Below, in pieces: positions 46,427 to 55,957 of a DNA stretch of 64,000 bases. How positions within the stretch are numbered: position 1 is the stretch's first letter; each line of letters opens with the position of its first letter. This DNA is from Martinezella calliandrae (lineage in GTDB: Bacteria > Pseudomonadota > Alphaproteobacteria > Rhizobiales > Rhizobiaceae). The translations under genes were made by a program, and so were the position numbers. The stretch spans positions 26,737-90,736 of the forward strand of contig NZ_JARFYN010000026.1 in NCBI RefSeq assembly GCF_030272695.1. Reading direction: 5' to 3'. The notes under the pieces were generated by a model. The model saw nothing but the letters and a program-made list of their open reading frames with translations. It was not told the origin of the DNA and made no database searches.

Positions 46427-47863
46427 ATGCCTCCCAAGACTGACCAGCTCTCGGTGTTTCCGGCCTTCTTTCGTGTGGAAGGAAGGACGGCGGCTGTTTT
46501 CGGAAATGGCGATGAAGCCTTCGCCAAGGCGCGGTTGCTGATGAATACGCAGGCCAAGATCGTTGCCTACGCGCCAGCGCCGGAAGCCGACTATCATTCC
46601 TTCCTGATTTCCAACCGCATCGAGACCGTGCGTCAAGCTTTTTCGCCGGATCAGGTCAAGGGCGCCGCCCTGGTATTCGCCGCCACCGGCGATAAAGAGG
46701 CTGACCGCGCCATTGTCGAGGCCGCCCGCGCCGAAAGAATACCTGCCAACGCTGTCGATCAGCCGGACTATTGCGATTTCTACACCCCGGCGCTCGTCAA
46801 CCGCGCCCCCGTCGCCGTCGCCATCGGTACCGAAGGCGCAGGTCCTGTGCTGGCACAGATGATCCGGGCGCAGATCGACCAGATACTGTCGCCCTCGCTC
46901 GGCAAGCTCGCGGAACTGGCGACGACCTATCGCAAATCCGTCGATCGCCTGGTGCCGCGTGGGGTCGCGCGCCGGATTTTCTGGCGCCGCTTCTTTTCCG
47001 GTCCCGTCGCCGACGCCGTCAGCGCCGGCCATTTGCCGCAGGCAGAACGCGCTGCCGACGGTTTGCTGCACTCGATGCACAAGGTCGAGGGCCATGTATG
47101 GCTGGTCGGTGCCGGTCCTGGCGCGGAAGATCTGCTGACGTTGCGTGCTCAGCGCGTCATGATGGAAGCCGATGTCATCGTCTATGACGCGCTTGTACCG
47201 CAGGCGATCGTCGATATGAGCCGCCGTGATGCGGAGCGTCTTTCTGTCGGCAAACGCAAGGGCTGCCACACCAAATCGCAGGAAGAGATCAACGATCTGC
47301 TGGTGCAGCTCGGCCGCGACGGCAAGCGCGTCGTGCGACTGAAGTCCGGCGATCCGCTGGTCTATGGCCGGGCGGGTGAGGAAATGGCTGCCCTGCGGGC
47401 GGCCGGCGTATCCTACGAGATTGTTCCGGGCATTACTTCGGCCTTTGCGGCGGCCGCCGATTTCGAGCTGCCGTTGACGCTGCGGGGCGTCGCTTCATCG
47501 CTGGTCTTCACCACCGGTCACGACCTGACCGGCAACGTCCTGCCGGACTGGGCAAGCCTTGCCGTATCCGGCGCGACCATCGCCGTCTATATGGGCCGTA
47601 CGGTCGCCGCTTCCGTTGCCGGTCGCCTGATGGAAGCAGGTCTTCCGCCAGAGACGACTGTCGCCGTCATCGAAAACGCCAGCCGTTACGACCGGCGTCT
47701 CATGCACGGCACACTGAAAGATCTGCCCGACCTCGAGCATCGCGATGAATTGAGCGGTCCGGTCATGGTCATTATCGGCGATGCTGTCGCCGGTGCCAAT
47801 TTTGAACAGTCCGAGCCGCTGGTCCGTCAGGAGACCGTTGCTCAAGAATTTGCAAGGAGCTGA
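46427..47863 (+). CDS. cysG: Siroheme synthase (multifunctional CysG)
   Basis: Makes siroheme for the adjacent sulfite reductase. 478 residues. The N-terminal half is the precorrin-2 dehydrogenase/ferrochelatase (FFRVEGRTAAVFGNGDEAFAK, VFAATGDKEADRAIV). From about residue 220 comes uroporphyrinogen III methyltransferase (VWLVGAGPGAEDLLTLRAQ, YDALVPQAIVD, RLKSGDPLVYGRAGEE). ATG 46421 is an alternative start. The downstream gene starts three bases after its stop, so it heads the operon cysG-DUF2849-cysI-DUF934. Confidence 0.95.
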   Translation: MPPKTDQLSVFPAFFRVEGRTAAVFGNGDEAFAKARLLMNTQAKIVAYAPAPEADYHSFLISNRIETVRQAFSPDQVKGAALVFAATGDKEADRAIVEAARAERIPANAVDQPDYCDFYTPALVNRAPVAVAIGTEGAGPVLAQMIRAQIDQILSPSLGKLAELATTYRKSVDRLVPRGVARRIFWRRFFSGPVADAVSAGHLPQAERAADGLLHSMHKVEGHVWLVGAGPGAEDLLTLRAQRVMMEADVIVYDALVPQAIVDMSRRDAERLSVGKRKGCHTKSQEEINDLLVQLGRDGKRVVRLKSGDPLVYGRAGEEMAALRAAGVSYEIVPGITSAFAAAADFELPLTLRGVASSLVFTTGHDLTGNVLPDWASLAVSGATIAVYMGRTVAASVAGRLMEAGLPPETTVAVIENASRYDRRLMHGTLKDLPDLEHRDELSGPVMVIIGDAVAGANFEQSEPLVRQETVAQEFARS

Positions 47864-47866
47864 TCC

Positions 47867-48181
47867 ATGGTCGACAAGGTTTTGACCGCAAACCGGCTGA
47901 CCGATGGTATCGCCGTCTGGTGGAATGCCAATGGTGAGTGGGCGACCTCGCTGCAGGGGGCGTTGGTCGCGCGTCATAGCGAGGCGGAGACCGAACTTGA
48001 GGCGATCGGCAAGCAGGCCTATGCCGACAACAAGGTTGTCGACGTCGCTCTGATCGAGATCCAGGAAATCGGCGGCAAGCTTTGGCCGCTGCGTTTGCGT
48101 GAGCGCATCCGCGCCGAAGGTCCCACCATGGAATACGCGCCCGGTTATGCCGCGGCCGATCCGGAATTCATTGCAGTTTGA
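47867..48181 (+). CDS. DUF2849 family protein
   Basis: 104 residues. The N-terminus VLTANRLTDGIAVWWNANGEWA and later ARHSEAETELEAIGKQ match DUF2849 as I know it. Members sit between cysG and cysI in alphaproteobacteria, which suggests a supporting role in assimilatory sulfite or nitrite reduction; no activity is known. It overlaps neither neighbour: three bases after cysG, seven before cysI. CAAGGAG precedes the start. Confidence 0.85.
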   Translation: MVDKVLTANRLTDGIAVWWNANGEWATSLQGALVARHSEAETELEAIGKQAYADNKVVDVALIEIQEIGGKLWPLRLRERIRAEGPTMEYAPGYAAADPEFIAV

Positions 48182-48188
48182 GGAAATC

Positions 48189-49868
<1,680 letters not shown>

Positions 49869-49878
49869 GGAGATGGCC

Positions 49879-50391
49879 ATGACGAAAATTTGGCGGGAAA
49901 CCGGTTTTGTCGCAAACGATCCTTGGGTCATCGAGACCGATGAGGAGAAAGCGAGCGAAGAGCAGAAGCCGCTTCTTGGCCTCGACGCATTGATCGCCAA
50001 GGCTGAGGAAAGCAACGATGTCGGCCTCGGTGTGGTGATCAAGCCCGCCGACGACGTGACCAGGCTGGAGCCCTATCTCTATCGCCTGGAGATCGTCGCC
50101 GTCGCTTTCCCGGCTTTCAACGATGGTCGCGCCTTCAGCCATGCTTCGCTGCTGCGCCAACGTCTCGGCTACACCAACGAACTGCGCGCGGTGGGCGATG
50201 TGCTGATCGATCAGATTCCATTGATGCTGCGCGTCGGCATCGACAGTTTCGCGGTCACGAACGAGACGACGCTCAAGCGGCTTTCGGAAAATCGCCTGCC
50301 GGGTATTCCGCACCATTATCAGCCGGCCGTCAGGCACGCAGAAGGCGGCCAGGCCTTTAGCTGGCGGCGGGTATCGGCCAAATCGGCCTGA
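49879..50391 (+). CDS. DUF934 family protein
   Basis: 170 residues matching DUF934, small proteins encoded with sulfite reductase in proteobacteria. Visible blocks: GLGVVIKPADDVTRLEPYL, VAVAFPAFNDGRAFSHASLL and RLGYTNELRAVGDVLIDQI, the last being the most conserved. The role is unknown; context ties it to sulfite reduction. ATG 49879 is six bases after AAGGAGA; ATG 49873 is too close to that site. In many relatives cysH follows, but here fpr does, after a 230-base gap. Confidence 0.88.
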   Translation: MTKIWRETGFVANDPWVIETDEEKASEEQKPLLGLDALIAKAEESNDVGLGVVIKPADDVTRLEPYLYRLEIVAVAFPAFNDGRAFSHASLLRQRLGYTNELRAVGDVLIDQIPLMLRVGIDSFAVTNETTLKRLSENRLPGIPHHYQPAVRHAEGGQAFSWRRVSAKSA

Positions 50392-50544
50392 CCTTGCGAA
50401 GGTGGCAATTCGCGGCAATTTGACCGGGATCGGATTGCCATCATCCTGCCGATCACCATATGTATTCTGGGGTCGGTTAAATCTAGACCGGAATACGCAT
50501 ATTTCAGCTCCGCAGCGCGGGATGGAATAGAATGCCTTTAAATG

Positions 50545-50569
50545 CGGGTTATATTATAATATCAGCCCG
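50545..50569. promoter_or_regulatory. Palindromic site upstream of fpr
   Basis: A perfect 12-base palindrome, ATATTATAATAT (50551-50562), is framed by CGGG (50545-50548) and CCCG (50566-50569). It lies about 55 bases before the fpr start in the only long spacer of the region. It could be an operator or part of the promoter. Confidence 0.35.
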
Positions 50570-50623
50570 TAAAGAGCAGACAGCAAGAACGACATAGACG
50601 ACGAATACGGGATCCGATACCGA

Positions 50624-51436
50624 ATGAACGCCCCCGCCAAGACAGAAGACTTTGTTTCCGCAGTTCCCGCCGGCGTTTTCGCCGAGAAGGTGCTGAGCGT
50701 GGTTCATTATACCGACCGGCTCTTTCGTTTCACGATGACCCGGCCGCAGGGCTTCCGTTTCCGCTCGGGCGAATTTGCGATGATCGGGCTCATGGTCGAC
50801 GGCAAGCCGCTTTACCGCGCCTATTCGATCGCGAGCCCCGCCTGGGCCGACGAGCTCGAATTCTTCTCGATCAAGGTGCCGGATGGTCCGCTGACGTCGC
50901 ACCTGCAGAATATCAAGCCGGGCGACGAAGTACTGATGCGCAAGAAGCCGACCGGCACGCTGGTGCTCGACGCGCTGACGCCGGGCAAGCGGCTCTATAT
51001 GTTCTCGACCGGCACTGGCATTGCGCCCTTCGCCAGCCTGATCCGCGATCCCGAAACCTATGAGAAGTTCGAGGAAGTCATCCTCACCCACACGACCCGC
51101 GATGTCGCCGAGCTGAAATATGGCTTCGACCTCGTCGAGGAAATTCGCAACGACGAAATCCTGAGTGAAGTCGTCGGCGACAAGTTGCGCCATTATGCGA
51201 CCGTCACTCGCGAGGAGTACCCCTACAAGGGCCGCATTACCGATCTCATCGAAAACGGCAAGCTCTTCGCTGACCTCGGCGTTCCCGCGCTGGATCCGGC
51301 TGTCGACCGCGGCATGATCTGCGGCTCGTCCGCCATGTTGAAGGACACCAAGGACCTGCTTGAAAGAGCGGGATTGAATGAAGGCGCCAACAGTAAGCCG
51401 GCCGAATTCGTGATCGAACGTGCATTCGTCGGTTGA
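50624..51436 (+). CDS. fpr: Ferredoxin--NADP(+) reductase
   Basis: FAD enzyme exchanging electrons between NADPH and ferredoxin or flavodoxin; a likely electron supply for the adjacent CysI. 270 residues. FAD-binding motif YRAYSIASP; NADP motif STGTGIAPFASLIRD; EVILTHTTRDVAELKY and the C-terminal CGSSAMLKDTKDLLE follow. It ends VIERAFVG, the short tail of bacterial subclass I FPRs. It stands alone, with its own upstream spacer and a downstream terminator. Confidence 0.95.
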   Translation: MNAPAKTEDFVSAVPAGVFAEKVLSVVHYTDRLFRFTMTRPQGFRFRSGEFAMIGLMVDGKPLYRAYSIASPAWADELEFFSIKVPDGPLTSHLQNIKPGDEVLMRKKPTGTLVLDALTPGKRLYMFSTGTGIAPFASLIRDPETYEKFEEVILTHTTRDVAELKYGFDLVEEIRNDEILSEVVGDKLRHYATVTREEYPYKGRITDLIENGKLFADLGVPALDPAVDRGMICGSSAMLKDTKDLLERAGLNEGANSKPAEFVIERAFVG

Positions 51437-51460
51437 GAGTTTTGAAATAGCACAATAGGG

Positions 51461-51492
51461 AAGGGCGGTCTCGGCAGCAGGGCCGCCTTTTT
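51461..51492. terminator. Terminator between fpr and the GntR gene
   Basis: AAGGGCGG (51461-51468) pairs with CCGCCTTT (51483-51490) with one G-T wobble, followed by T residues. It lies between convergent genes and reaches the stop of the GntR gene. Confidence 0.65.
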
Positions 51493-52106
51493 CATTTGTC
51501 GCTGAGATAATCGATCAGTGTCGCCATCGCCTTGCGGGCATCTTCGGCATTGCCCTGATGGATGGCCCTGATGACCCGTACATGCAGCGCGATCGACCGG
51601 TCCATGCCGTCGGGCGTCGCGGTCGAATACCAGAGCCGCCGCGAATGGGTCTGCACAGGTCCGAGTGCTGCCATCATGAAGCCATTCGGGCAGGCCTCCT
51701 CGAGGATTTCGTCGAATGTCTTATCGGCGGCGAAGAAGCCTGCAAGATCGCCTGTGGCGGCGCAATCGGTCATCAGCCTGGCGCAGTCGAGCAATTGCTC
51801 GCGTTGTTCCCGCGTGGCGTGGCTGGCGACCAGCGATGCTGCAATCGGTTCGAGTTCGCGCCTGACCTGCATGACGTGCATATGGTCTTCCGGTCGAATG
51901 TCCGCGATCTGCAATCCGACGCGGGGCCGCACATGGATCAGCCCCTGCCACGCCAGCTTCTGGATCGACTCGCGCACCGGCGTGCGCCCATGGCCTGCCA
52001 ACTCGATCAGCTGCTTCTCCGTTACCAGCGCACCGGGTTTCAGCGCCAGCGTAACGATCAGATGCTCGAGAGCGAGATAAGCGAGGTGGCTTTGCGAATT
52101 CTGCAT
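51492..52106 (-). CDS. GntR-family regulator, FCD (FadR) type
   Basis: 204 residues. N-terminal winged helix (LALKPGALVTEKQLIELAG, GRTPVRESIQKLAWQGLIHV) and a C-terminal FCD helical effector domain (VRRELEPIAASLVASHAT, FFAADKTFDEILEEACPN, HVRVIRAIHQGNAEDARKAM), which normally binds an organic acid with metal-ligand Asp/His. The effector is unknown. Immediately upstream lies a nested palindrome with two TGATATATCA boxes, so autoregulation is likely. No recognisable divergent target gene remains next to it. Confidence 0.9.
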   Translation of the reverse strand: MQNSQSHLAYLALEHLIVTLALKPGALVTEKQLIELAGHGRTPVRESIQKLAWQGLIHVRPRVGLQIADIRPEDHMHVMQVRRELEPIAASLVASHATREQREQLLDCARLMTDCAATGDLAGFFAADKTFDEILEEACPNGFMMAALGPVQTHSRRLWYSTATPDGMDRSIALHVRVIRAIHQGNAEDARKAMATLIDYLSDK

Positions 52107-52129
52107 TCCCAGCTGATTCCGATCAATGC

Positions 52130-52186
52130 TGATATATCACATATTGCCATGTCGTTCTCGCGATGGCAAGTTGTCGTGATATATCA
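52130..52186. promoter_or_regulatory. Nested palindromic operator upstream of the GntR gene
   Basis: Two copies of the palindrome TGATATATCA (52130-52139 and 52177-52186) flank an inverted repeat TTGCCAT (52144-52150) / ATGGCAA (52163-52169). FCD-type GntR regulators often bind short A/T-centred palindromes of this kind. The 47-base spacing between boxes would allow looping or cooperative binding. Confidence 0.6.
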
Positions 52187-52381
52187 GGCATATGAGCAGG
52201 GTTGTTGCACACCAACTGTCTGGGCGAACGGCATCAACTGCCGCTGTTGAGCCAAGCCCACCGCGAGGTCGTTGCCGCATTCGTGAAGGCACCGACGAAC
52301 CGTCCGGAAATACCGAAGTTCTCATCTTGGTATGGTCGAAGGGCTCGGCGAGACTTTAATTGCGATCGCCGTGATATCGGA

Positions 52382-52588
52382 TCAACAGCCGATTGCGGAG
52401 GAAAGGCTTGGCGGTTTGCGCTTGGCGGCCATCAGCAAATCCAGTTCTGTAGAAGATGGGCCGAATTTGTCATACAGTCGCTTGGCCTCCTTGTCGTCGA
52501 GGCGATATTTCCGCGCAAATTCAGCGATGCTATACGGGCGACCGCGTATCACTTTCCGGCCCGTCGTCTGTGTGGCCCTTTCCGTCAT
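52382..52588 (-). CDS. Small DUF3606-like protein
   Basis: 68 residues: a basic start (TTGRKVIRGRPYSIAEF) then RKYRLDDKEAKRLYDKFG. The core has the layout of DUF3606 (aromatic, then a helix with 'vG/fG', then a Leu-rich helix), but the match is from memory and weak. GAGGAGG lies seven bases upstream of ATG 52588, an excellent ribosome site that supports a real gene. No signal peptide or membrane segment. The function is unknown. Confidence 0.6.
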   Translation of the reverse strand: MTERATQTTGRKVIRGRPYSIAEFARKYRLDDKEAKRLYDKFGPSSTELDLLMAAKRKPPSLSSAIGC

Positions 52589-52682
52589 GCTTCCTACCTC
52601 CTCTTGCGTTCTACCAACGAAGCTAGGGCTGCAGGCGAGGTTGAAAAGGGTTATGACGGTCGTGATGTCACACAAACGCAAT

Positions 52683-52714
52683 AAAAAAGGGAAGACGAAC
52701 GATCTCGTCTTCCC
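52683..52714 (-). terminator. Terminator of the minus-strand GlsB-type gene
   Basis: GGGAAGACGA (52689-52698) pairs with TCGTCTTCCC (52705-52714). Six A residues at 52683-52688 give the U-run on minus-strand transcripts coming from the gene at 52761-53018. Confidence 0.8.
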
Positions 52715-52760
52715 GTTGATTATCCCAGTGCCGAAGGGCTTTTGCCCGTGAAGCGCGTGT

Positions 52761-53018
52761 CTACCGTCTGATCAACCGGCCGACGAAAATCAGGATGCAA
52801 GCACCGATAAAACCGGTGATCAAATAGTTGATCCACGCGTTGAACGGCAATGCGATGTGCAGGATTCCCAGGAGCCAGCTAGCAACAATTGCCCCGACAA
52901 TGCCGAGGATGATGTTCATGATGACGCCCATGTTGCTTTCCATGAGCTTCTCGGCAAGCCAGCCAGCGAGGCCACCGATGATGATTGCTGCGATCCAACC
53001 GACATGTGCGTCTTCCAT
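52761..53018 (-). CDS. GlsB/YeaQ/YmgE-family membrane protein
   Basis: 85 residues with the complete family pattern: IAAIIIGGLAGWLAEKLM, NIILGIVGAIVASWLLGIL, and YLITGFIGACILIFVGRLIRR. Three membrane helices. It is a paralogue of the gene at 29924-30172. ATG 53018 has GGGAGGTT seven bases upstream; the longer frame to 53096 lacks a site. Single-gene unit with its own terminator. By family, a stress-induced inner-membrane protein of unknown activity. Confidence 0.88.
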   Translation of the reverse strand: MEDAHVGWIAAIIIGGLAGWLAEKLMESNMGVIMNIILGIVGAIVASWLLGILHIALPFNAWINYLITGFIGACILIFVGRLIRR

Positions 53019-53154
53019 GAAGAACCTCCCAAGAGAAATCCGCGGGTTGTTAACAAGCGTTGATATACACCAAAAGCGATTCGCCCCGCAAAACAATTGC
53101 GTGCGGCCCGCGATCGTGGCTACTCGTTACAATCGTGATTATTGAGGGGAAATG

Positions 53155-53361
53155 TTACGGTTGTTCCGGGGTGCCGAGGCAAGCTTTGAGATCGGCAAGC
53201 TGTTTATTGAGCTCTTCGGTGATTTCATCGGTTGTGTCGATGAAGCGGTTGTTTTCGACGAGATGCACCCGGATGCGGCCTTGTTTCAGACAACGCAAAT
53301 GAAAACGCAGAAATTGTTCCTGTGCTTTGCACCATTTATAAAGCTCGGCTTTCTGCTTCAT
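53155..53361 (-). CDS. Small hypothetical protein
   Basis: 68 residues, not recognised. Lys/Glu/Gln-rich and probably helical: MKQKAELYKWCKAQEQFLRF at the start, then VHLVENNRFIDTTDEI and an amphipathic helix EELNKQLADLKACLG. GAGGG precedes ATG 53361 at normal spacing, which supports translation. No signal peptide or membrane segment. A DNA- or protein-binding helper is conceivable but unsupported. Confidence 0.5.
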   Translation of the reverse strand: MKQKAELYKWCKAQEQFLRFHLRCLKQGRIRVHLVENNRFIDTTDEITEELNKQLADLKACLGTPEQP

Positions 53362-53852
53362 GGCGCCCCCTCGATCCCCCCCCAGTGCCGGACCAAACCT
53401 GATACTGAACAGATGACCTCAGAATGCAGCAACAAACTTCAACAATGCCGTATTCGTTCAAACCATCCCATCAAACAGTGGTAACATTCTAAAGTAACGC
53501 TCGCCGAGTCATTCGTTTGAATGAGAAAGGCGTAATTGGCACGCAAAAATTGTGGGGCAAGCTCCCAAAAAGGCAAGAATAAACTATAATCTAGTCTTGG
53601 AATTGTGGAATTGCTTAGTGCCTTATCATCAAAACGACCGATCGCTGCGTCTTGCGACAAAGGACCCGGTTACACGCTGCCCGTTACACGCAAATTGTCC
53701 CGATGCGGCCGTCGAGACGGACTGGTTTCGCCACCTCGGCATGTGCAAACGCATTTTGCGTGAATGCAACGACGATTTTGGGTTGACCGCGATAGGGTGT
53801 CTGCATATGTTCCGCGCACTTCCAGCCGGGGTGCAAATCATCCACGGATGGG
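53362..53852. other. Gene-poor spacer before tRNA-Lys
   Basis: About 490 bases of lower GC than the core. Short frames on both strands (53439-53660 minus, 53552-53890 plus) have no ribosome site or family resemblance. I see no gene here. The last part should carry the tRNA promoter. Confidence 0.5.
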
Positions 53853-53928
53853 GAGAGCGTAGCTCAGCCGGTAGAGCAACTGACTTTTAATCAGTAGGTC
53901 ATGGGTTCGAATCCCATCGCTCTCACCA
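53853..53928 (+). tRNA. tRNA-Lys (anticodon UUU)
   Basis: 76 bases including an encoded CCA. Acceptor stem GAGAGCG (53853-53859) pairs with CGCTCTC (53918-53924), discriminator A, CCA 53926-53928. D arm GCTCAGCCGGTAGAGC. The anticodon stem encloses CTTTTAA with anticodon TTT at 53886-53888. T arm GGGTTCGAATCCC. Everything to its right looks accessory, so it may mark an integration boundary. Confidence 0.97.
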
Positions 53929-54104
53929 AAAAAATCAATCACTTAGAGATAATTTTGCTTTTTGGTGAGCTTGCTGGTCGCCACCGAATCGCCACGCGAG
54001 ATCATTTTGTAGCGCGCAAAAACGCGTGGCATAGCGCGCAACATCAAATGGCAGCAGAAATACTCTAGACGAGTAGCTGGGTGTGTCGCGGTCTTGACCG
54101 ACTG

Positions 54105-54630
54105 TCAGAACTCGTCGCCCAAGACAATTCGGCGCCAATCTGGAAACCGACCGGCCGTAAGAATTCTATTCAGTATGGCCACCACGAAGGCTTCCGCGCC
54201 GTCCGGCTTGAAGTTTTTTCCGCTCTTGAGATGGCCGGAGTGAGCGACTGAAGACCTATGGCTGTATAGGTCCTGAGCGTCTTTGTAGAACTTCTGCCGA
54301 TCGTCGACAGACGACCCCTCGTCCGAGTAGCCATGCTGCGCGAGTGGCGATCTTGTTGCTGATCTCTTGATTGTCCTTAGGATTATCGCCGTTCTCGTGC
54401 ATCAGCAACATTTCTAGCGCAATGCCTAAATCTAGTGCCTTATCTGCCGGGGCCGGAGCAGCTCTCGAACTGCCTATACGATCAATTATCATCTGCAGCG
54501 AACGTGAGCTCCCAAATCGATCGAGCAAGGCAAGCGTTTCGATAACGTCACGGAAGTCTACACCGACCAATGAGCCCAATAGTTTCATAGAAGCGCCCAA
54601 CTGTTGCTTTACGGGCATTCGGGAGTCAGA
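54105..54630 (-). pseudogene. Frameshifted, N-truncated Apea-like HEPN domain gene
   Basis: Two minus-strand frames join into one domain. The first (54630 to about 54325) reads LLDRFGSSRSLQMIIDRIG, ADKALDLGIALEMLLMH and EISNKIATRAAWLLG. The second (about 54325 to stop 54105) reads DDRQKFYKDAQDLYSHRSSVAHSG and ends at TGA. Together they give the Apea-like HEPN pattern: a Ser-Arg helix, 'aiDLgIALE', 'RgAWLLG' and the RxxxxH site (RSSVAH). A one-base shift lies in CTACTCGGACGAG near 54325, and the N-terminal domain is missing. HEPN proteins are usually RNases of defence or toxin systems. It appears dead. Confidence 0.6.
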
Positions 54631-54631
54631 A

Positions 54632-55120
54632 TTAATCCTGCCATGATAAGGACACCAGAACGCCCGCACCCGGCACAACTGTGACCGTCTGCTGGAAACC
54701 ACGAAAGGGATCGGAGATCACGCCGCCATTGGTGGAGGCGCCGACGATCTCTTCCTGAAGGAAAGGCTGCACCGTCTCGACGGGTGAATCTACATCTCCA
54801 ATCAGACTGACGATCGTGGCATAGCTTGCAAGCGCCACGCTGGATATGTGCTTATCCATCGGTAGCGTGAAATGATCGATTGGTGCGGACCGCGATTGTG
54901 AGACTGCCGTGAGGCGGTAGTGATAGGGGCCTGACGCAGCGGTAAAATCGCAGACATATTTGACATCCTGATCGCAGCGGCCCTTGCGGAAGGTAAGATG
55001 GTAGCCAAGCCTCTTAGCCTGGGCGTTTAGCTTGTTCGCGATATCGGATGAAGTCGTCGTTTGAGCGTGTGCTGTCACTGCAGCAAACGCAAAGATAAAA
55101 AACCATACCGTGCGCAACAT
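54632..55120 (-). CDS. Small exported protein, unknown
   Basis: 162 residues. Signal peptide MLRTVWFFIFAFAAVTAHAQ, with cleavage after AHA. The mature part has two nearby Cys (GRCDQDVKYVCDF) that could form a disulfide, and a conserved-looking beta-rich middle (YHYRLTAVSQS). I do not recognise a family. ATG 55120 is preceded by GAGGGCTGTGAAA. Its upstream leader resembles that of the gene at 55917-56282. It is divergent from the phospholipase D-like gene. Confidence 0.65.
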   Translation of the reverse strand: MLRTVWFFIFAFAAVTAHAQTTTSSDIANKLNAQAKRLGYHLTFRKGRCDQDVKYVCDFTAASGPYHYRLTAVSQSRSAPIDHFTLPMDKHISSVALASYATIVSLIGDVDSPVETVQPFLQEEIVGASTNGGVISDPFRGFQQTVTVVPGAGVLVSLSWQD

Positions 55121-55157
55121 TTTCACAGCCCTCAAATGGGCTGAATTTATCTTGAGT

Positions 55158-55172
55158 CGCGCGAATGTCGAT
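55158..55172 (-). promoter_or_regulatory. Leader repeat, copy 1
   Basis: The plus strand reads CGCGCGAATGTCGAT. On the minus strand it lies 38 bases before the start of the exported protein at 55120. The identical 15 bases occur at 56317-56331, 35 bases before the other small exported protein. Confidence 0.5.
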
Positions 55173-55237
55173 GGCGGAAGTCGCCTATAGGTTACGCAAT
55201 TGGCGCGCCGTCCTGCATCCATCTCAATGAGGAAGAA

Positions 55238-55762
55238 ATGAGAATAGCCGTTGTCACGATTGCCGTCCTGCTGTGCGCTGGCTCGCTCCATGCCGGTCAG
55301 CCTGCCGCAGCGAAAGTCTCCGTATGCTTCACGCCGGCCGAGCAGTGCGAGAGCTTGATTGTTGGCGAAGTCGACCGGGCGAAATCATCCATCCGCGTCC
55401 AGGCATACGGCTTTACGTCGCTGCCGATCATCCATGCACTGCAGCGCGCCGCGGGCAGGGGTGTGGAAGTCCTGGCGATTCTCGACAAGACCAATGAGCG
55501 GAAATATTCGGGTGCCACGCTGCTCGATGCCGCCGGCATTCCCGTCTGGATCGATTATGAGCCCGCAATCGCCCATAACAAGGTCATCGTGATTGACGAG
55601 CACCTCGTGATAGGCGGGTCATATAATTACACGGCCGCAGCGCAAAAGCGAAATGCCGAGAACCTCACGTTCATGGAAAGCCGAGAGGTTGCCGGCGAAT
55701 TTCTGGCGAATTGGGATAGCCGGCTGAAGGTGGCCAGAACGTTCGGCGATACCCTACGGTAG
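55238..55762 (+). CDS. Secreted phospholipase D/Nuc-like protein
   Basis: 174 residues. Signal peptide to about residue 20 (LLCAGSLHAG). A single HKD motif, His 113, Lys 115 and Asp 120 (HNKVIVID), is followed by GGSYNYT and NAEN, the Nuc/PLD pattern. One-HKD enzymes act as dimers on phosphodiesters; the closest remembered relatives are periplasmic Nuc endonucleases of conjugative plasmids. Substrate (DNA or lipid) is not decided by sequence. Located in the accessory region right of tRNA-Lys. Confidence 0.88.
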   Translation: MRIAVVTIAVLLCAGSLHAGQPAAAKVSVCFTPAEQCESLIVGEVDRAKSSIRVQAYGFTSLPIIHALQRAAGRGVEVLAILDKTNERKYSGATLLDAAGIPVWIDYEPAIAHNKVIVIDEHLVIGGSYNYTAAAQKRNAENLTFMESREVAGEFLANWDSRLKVARTFGDTLR

Positions 55763-55824
55763 CTGCCTAAAGGCCACTAAATTCCACCGGTAATCACCGC
55801 TCGGACACCACACCAAGCCACCGG

Positions 55825-55957
55825 CTACGTCGTCCCACCCATCTCGCCGTCCTCTTCCATGATTCGGACCGGCGGATAGGCGTTCATTTCAAGCCATTCC
55901 TGGATGTTGTAGCGGATCATGTCGTTGCGGGTCTTGCCGAGCTCTGGAAACTCGACC
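55825..55957 (-). pseudogene. Ribbon-helix-helix-like gene fragment
   Basis: Minus-strand frame reading KVEFPELGKTRNDMIRYNIQ then EWLEMNAYPPVRIMEEDGE, to a TAG at 55825-55827. The 'GKTRNDMIRYNIQEWLE' core resembles the C-terminal helix of CopG/RHH DNA-binding proteins. An in-frame stop sits just upstream. The nearby ATG with GGGGAGAGG in front runs in another frame, so a frameshift in an A4 run would reunite them. Low certainty. Confidence 0.35.

Noticed and set aside
52202..52751. Two plus-strand frames of 160 and 139 codons downstream of the GntR operator
   Set aside because: They overlap the better supported small minus-strand gene and terminator, and they have no domain or good ribosome site.
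53915..53965. Inverted copy of the tRNA 3' end as an att site
   Set aside because: Attachment sites from integration are direct repeats. This is a short inverted match and may be only a terminator-like stem.
53935..54138. Possible integrase tail downstream of tRNA-Lys
   Set aside because: The translated tail has no catalytic Arg-His-Tyr block and I could not match it to a recombinase, so I did not call one.
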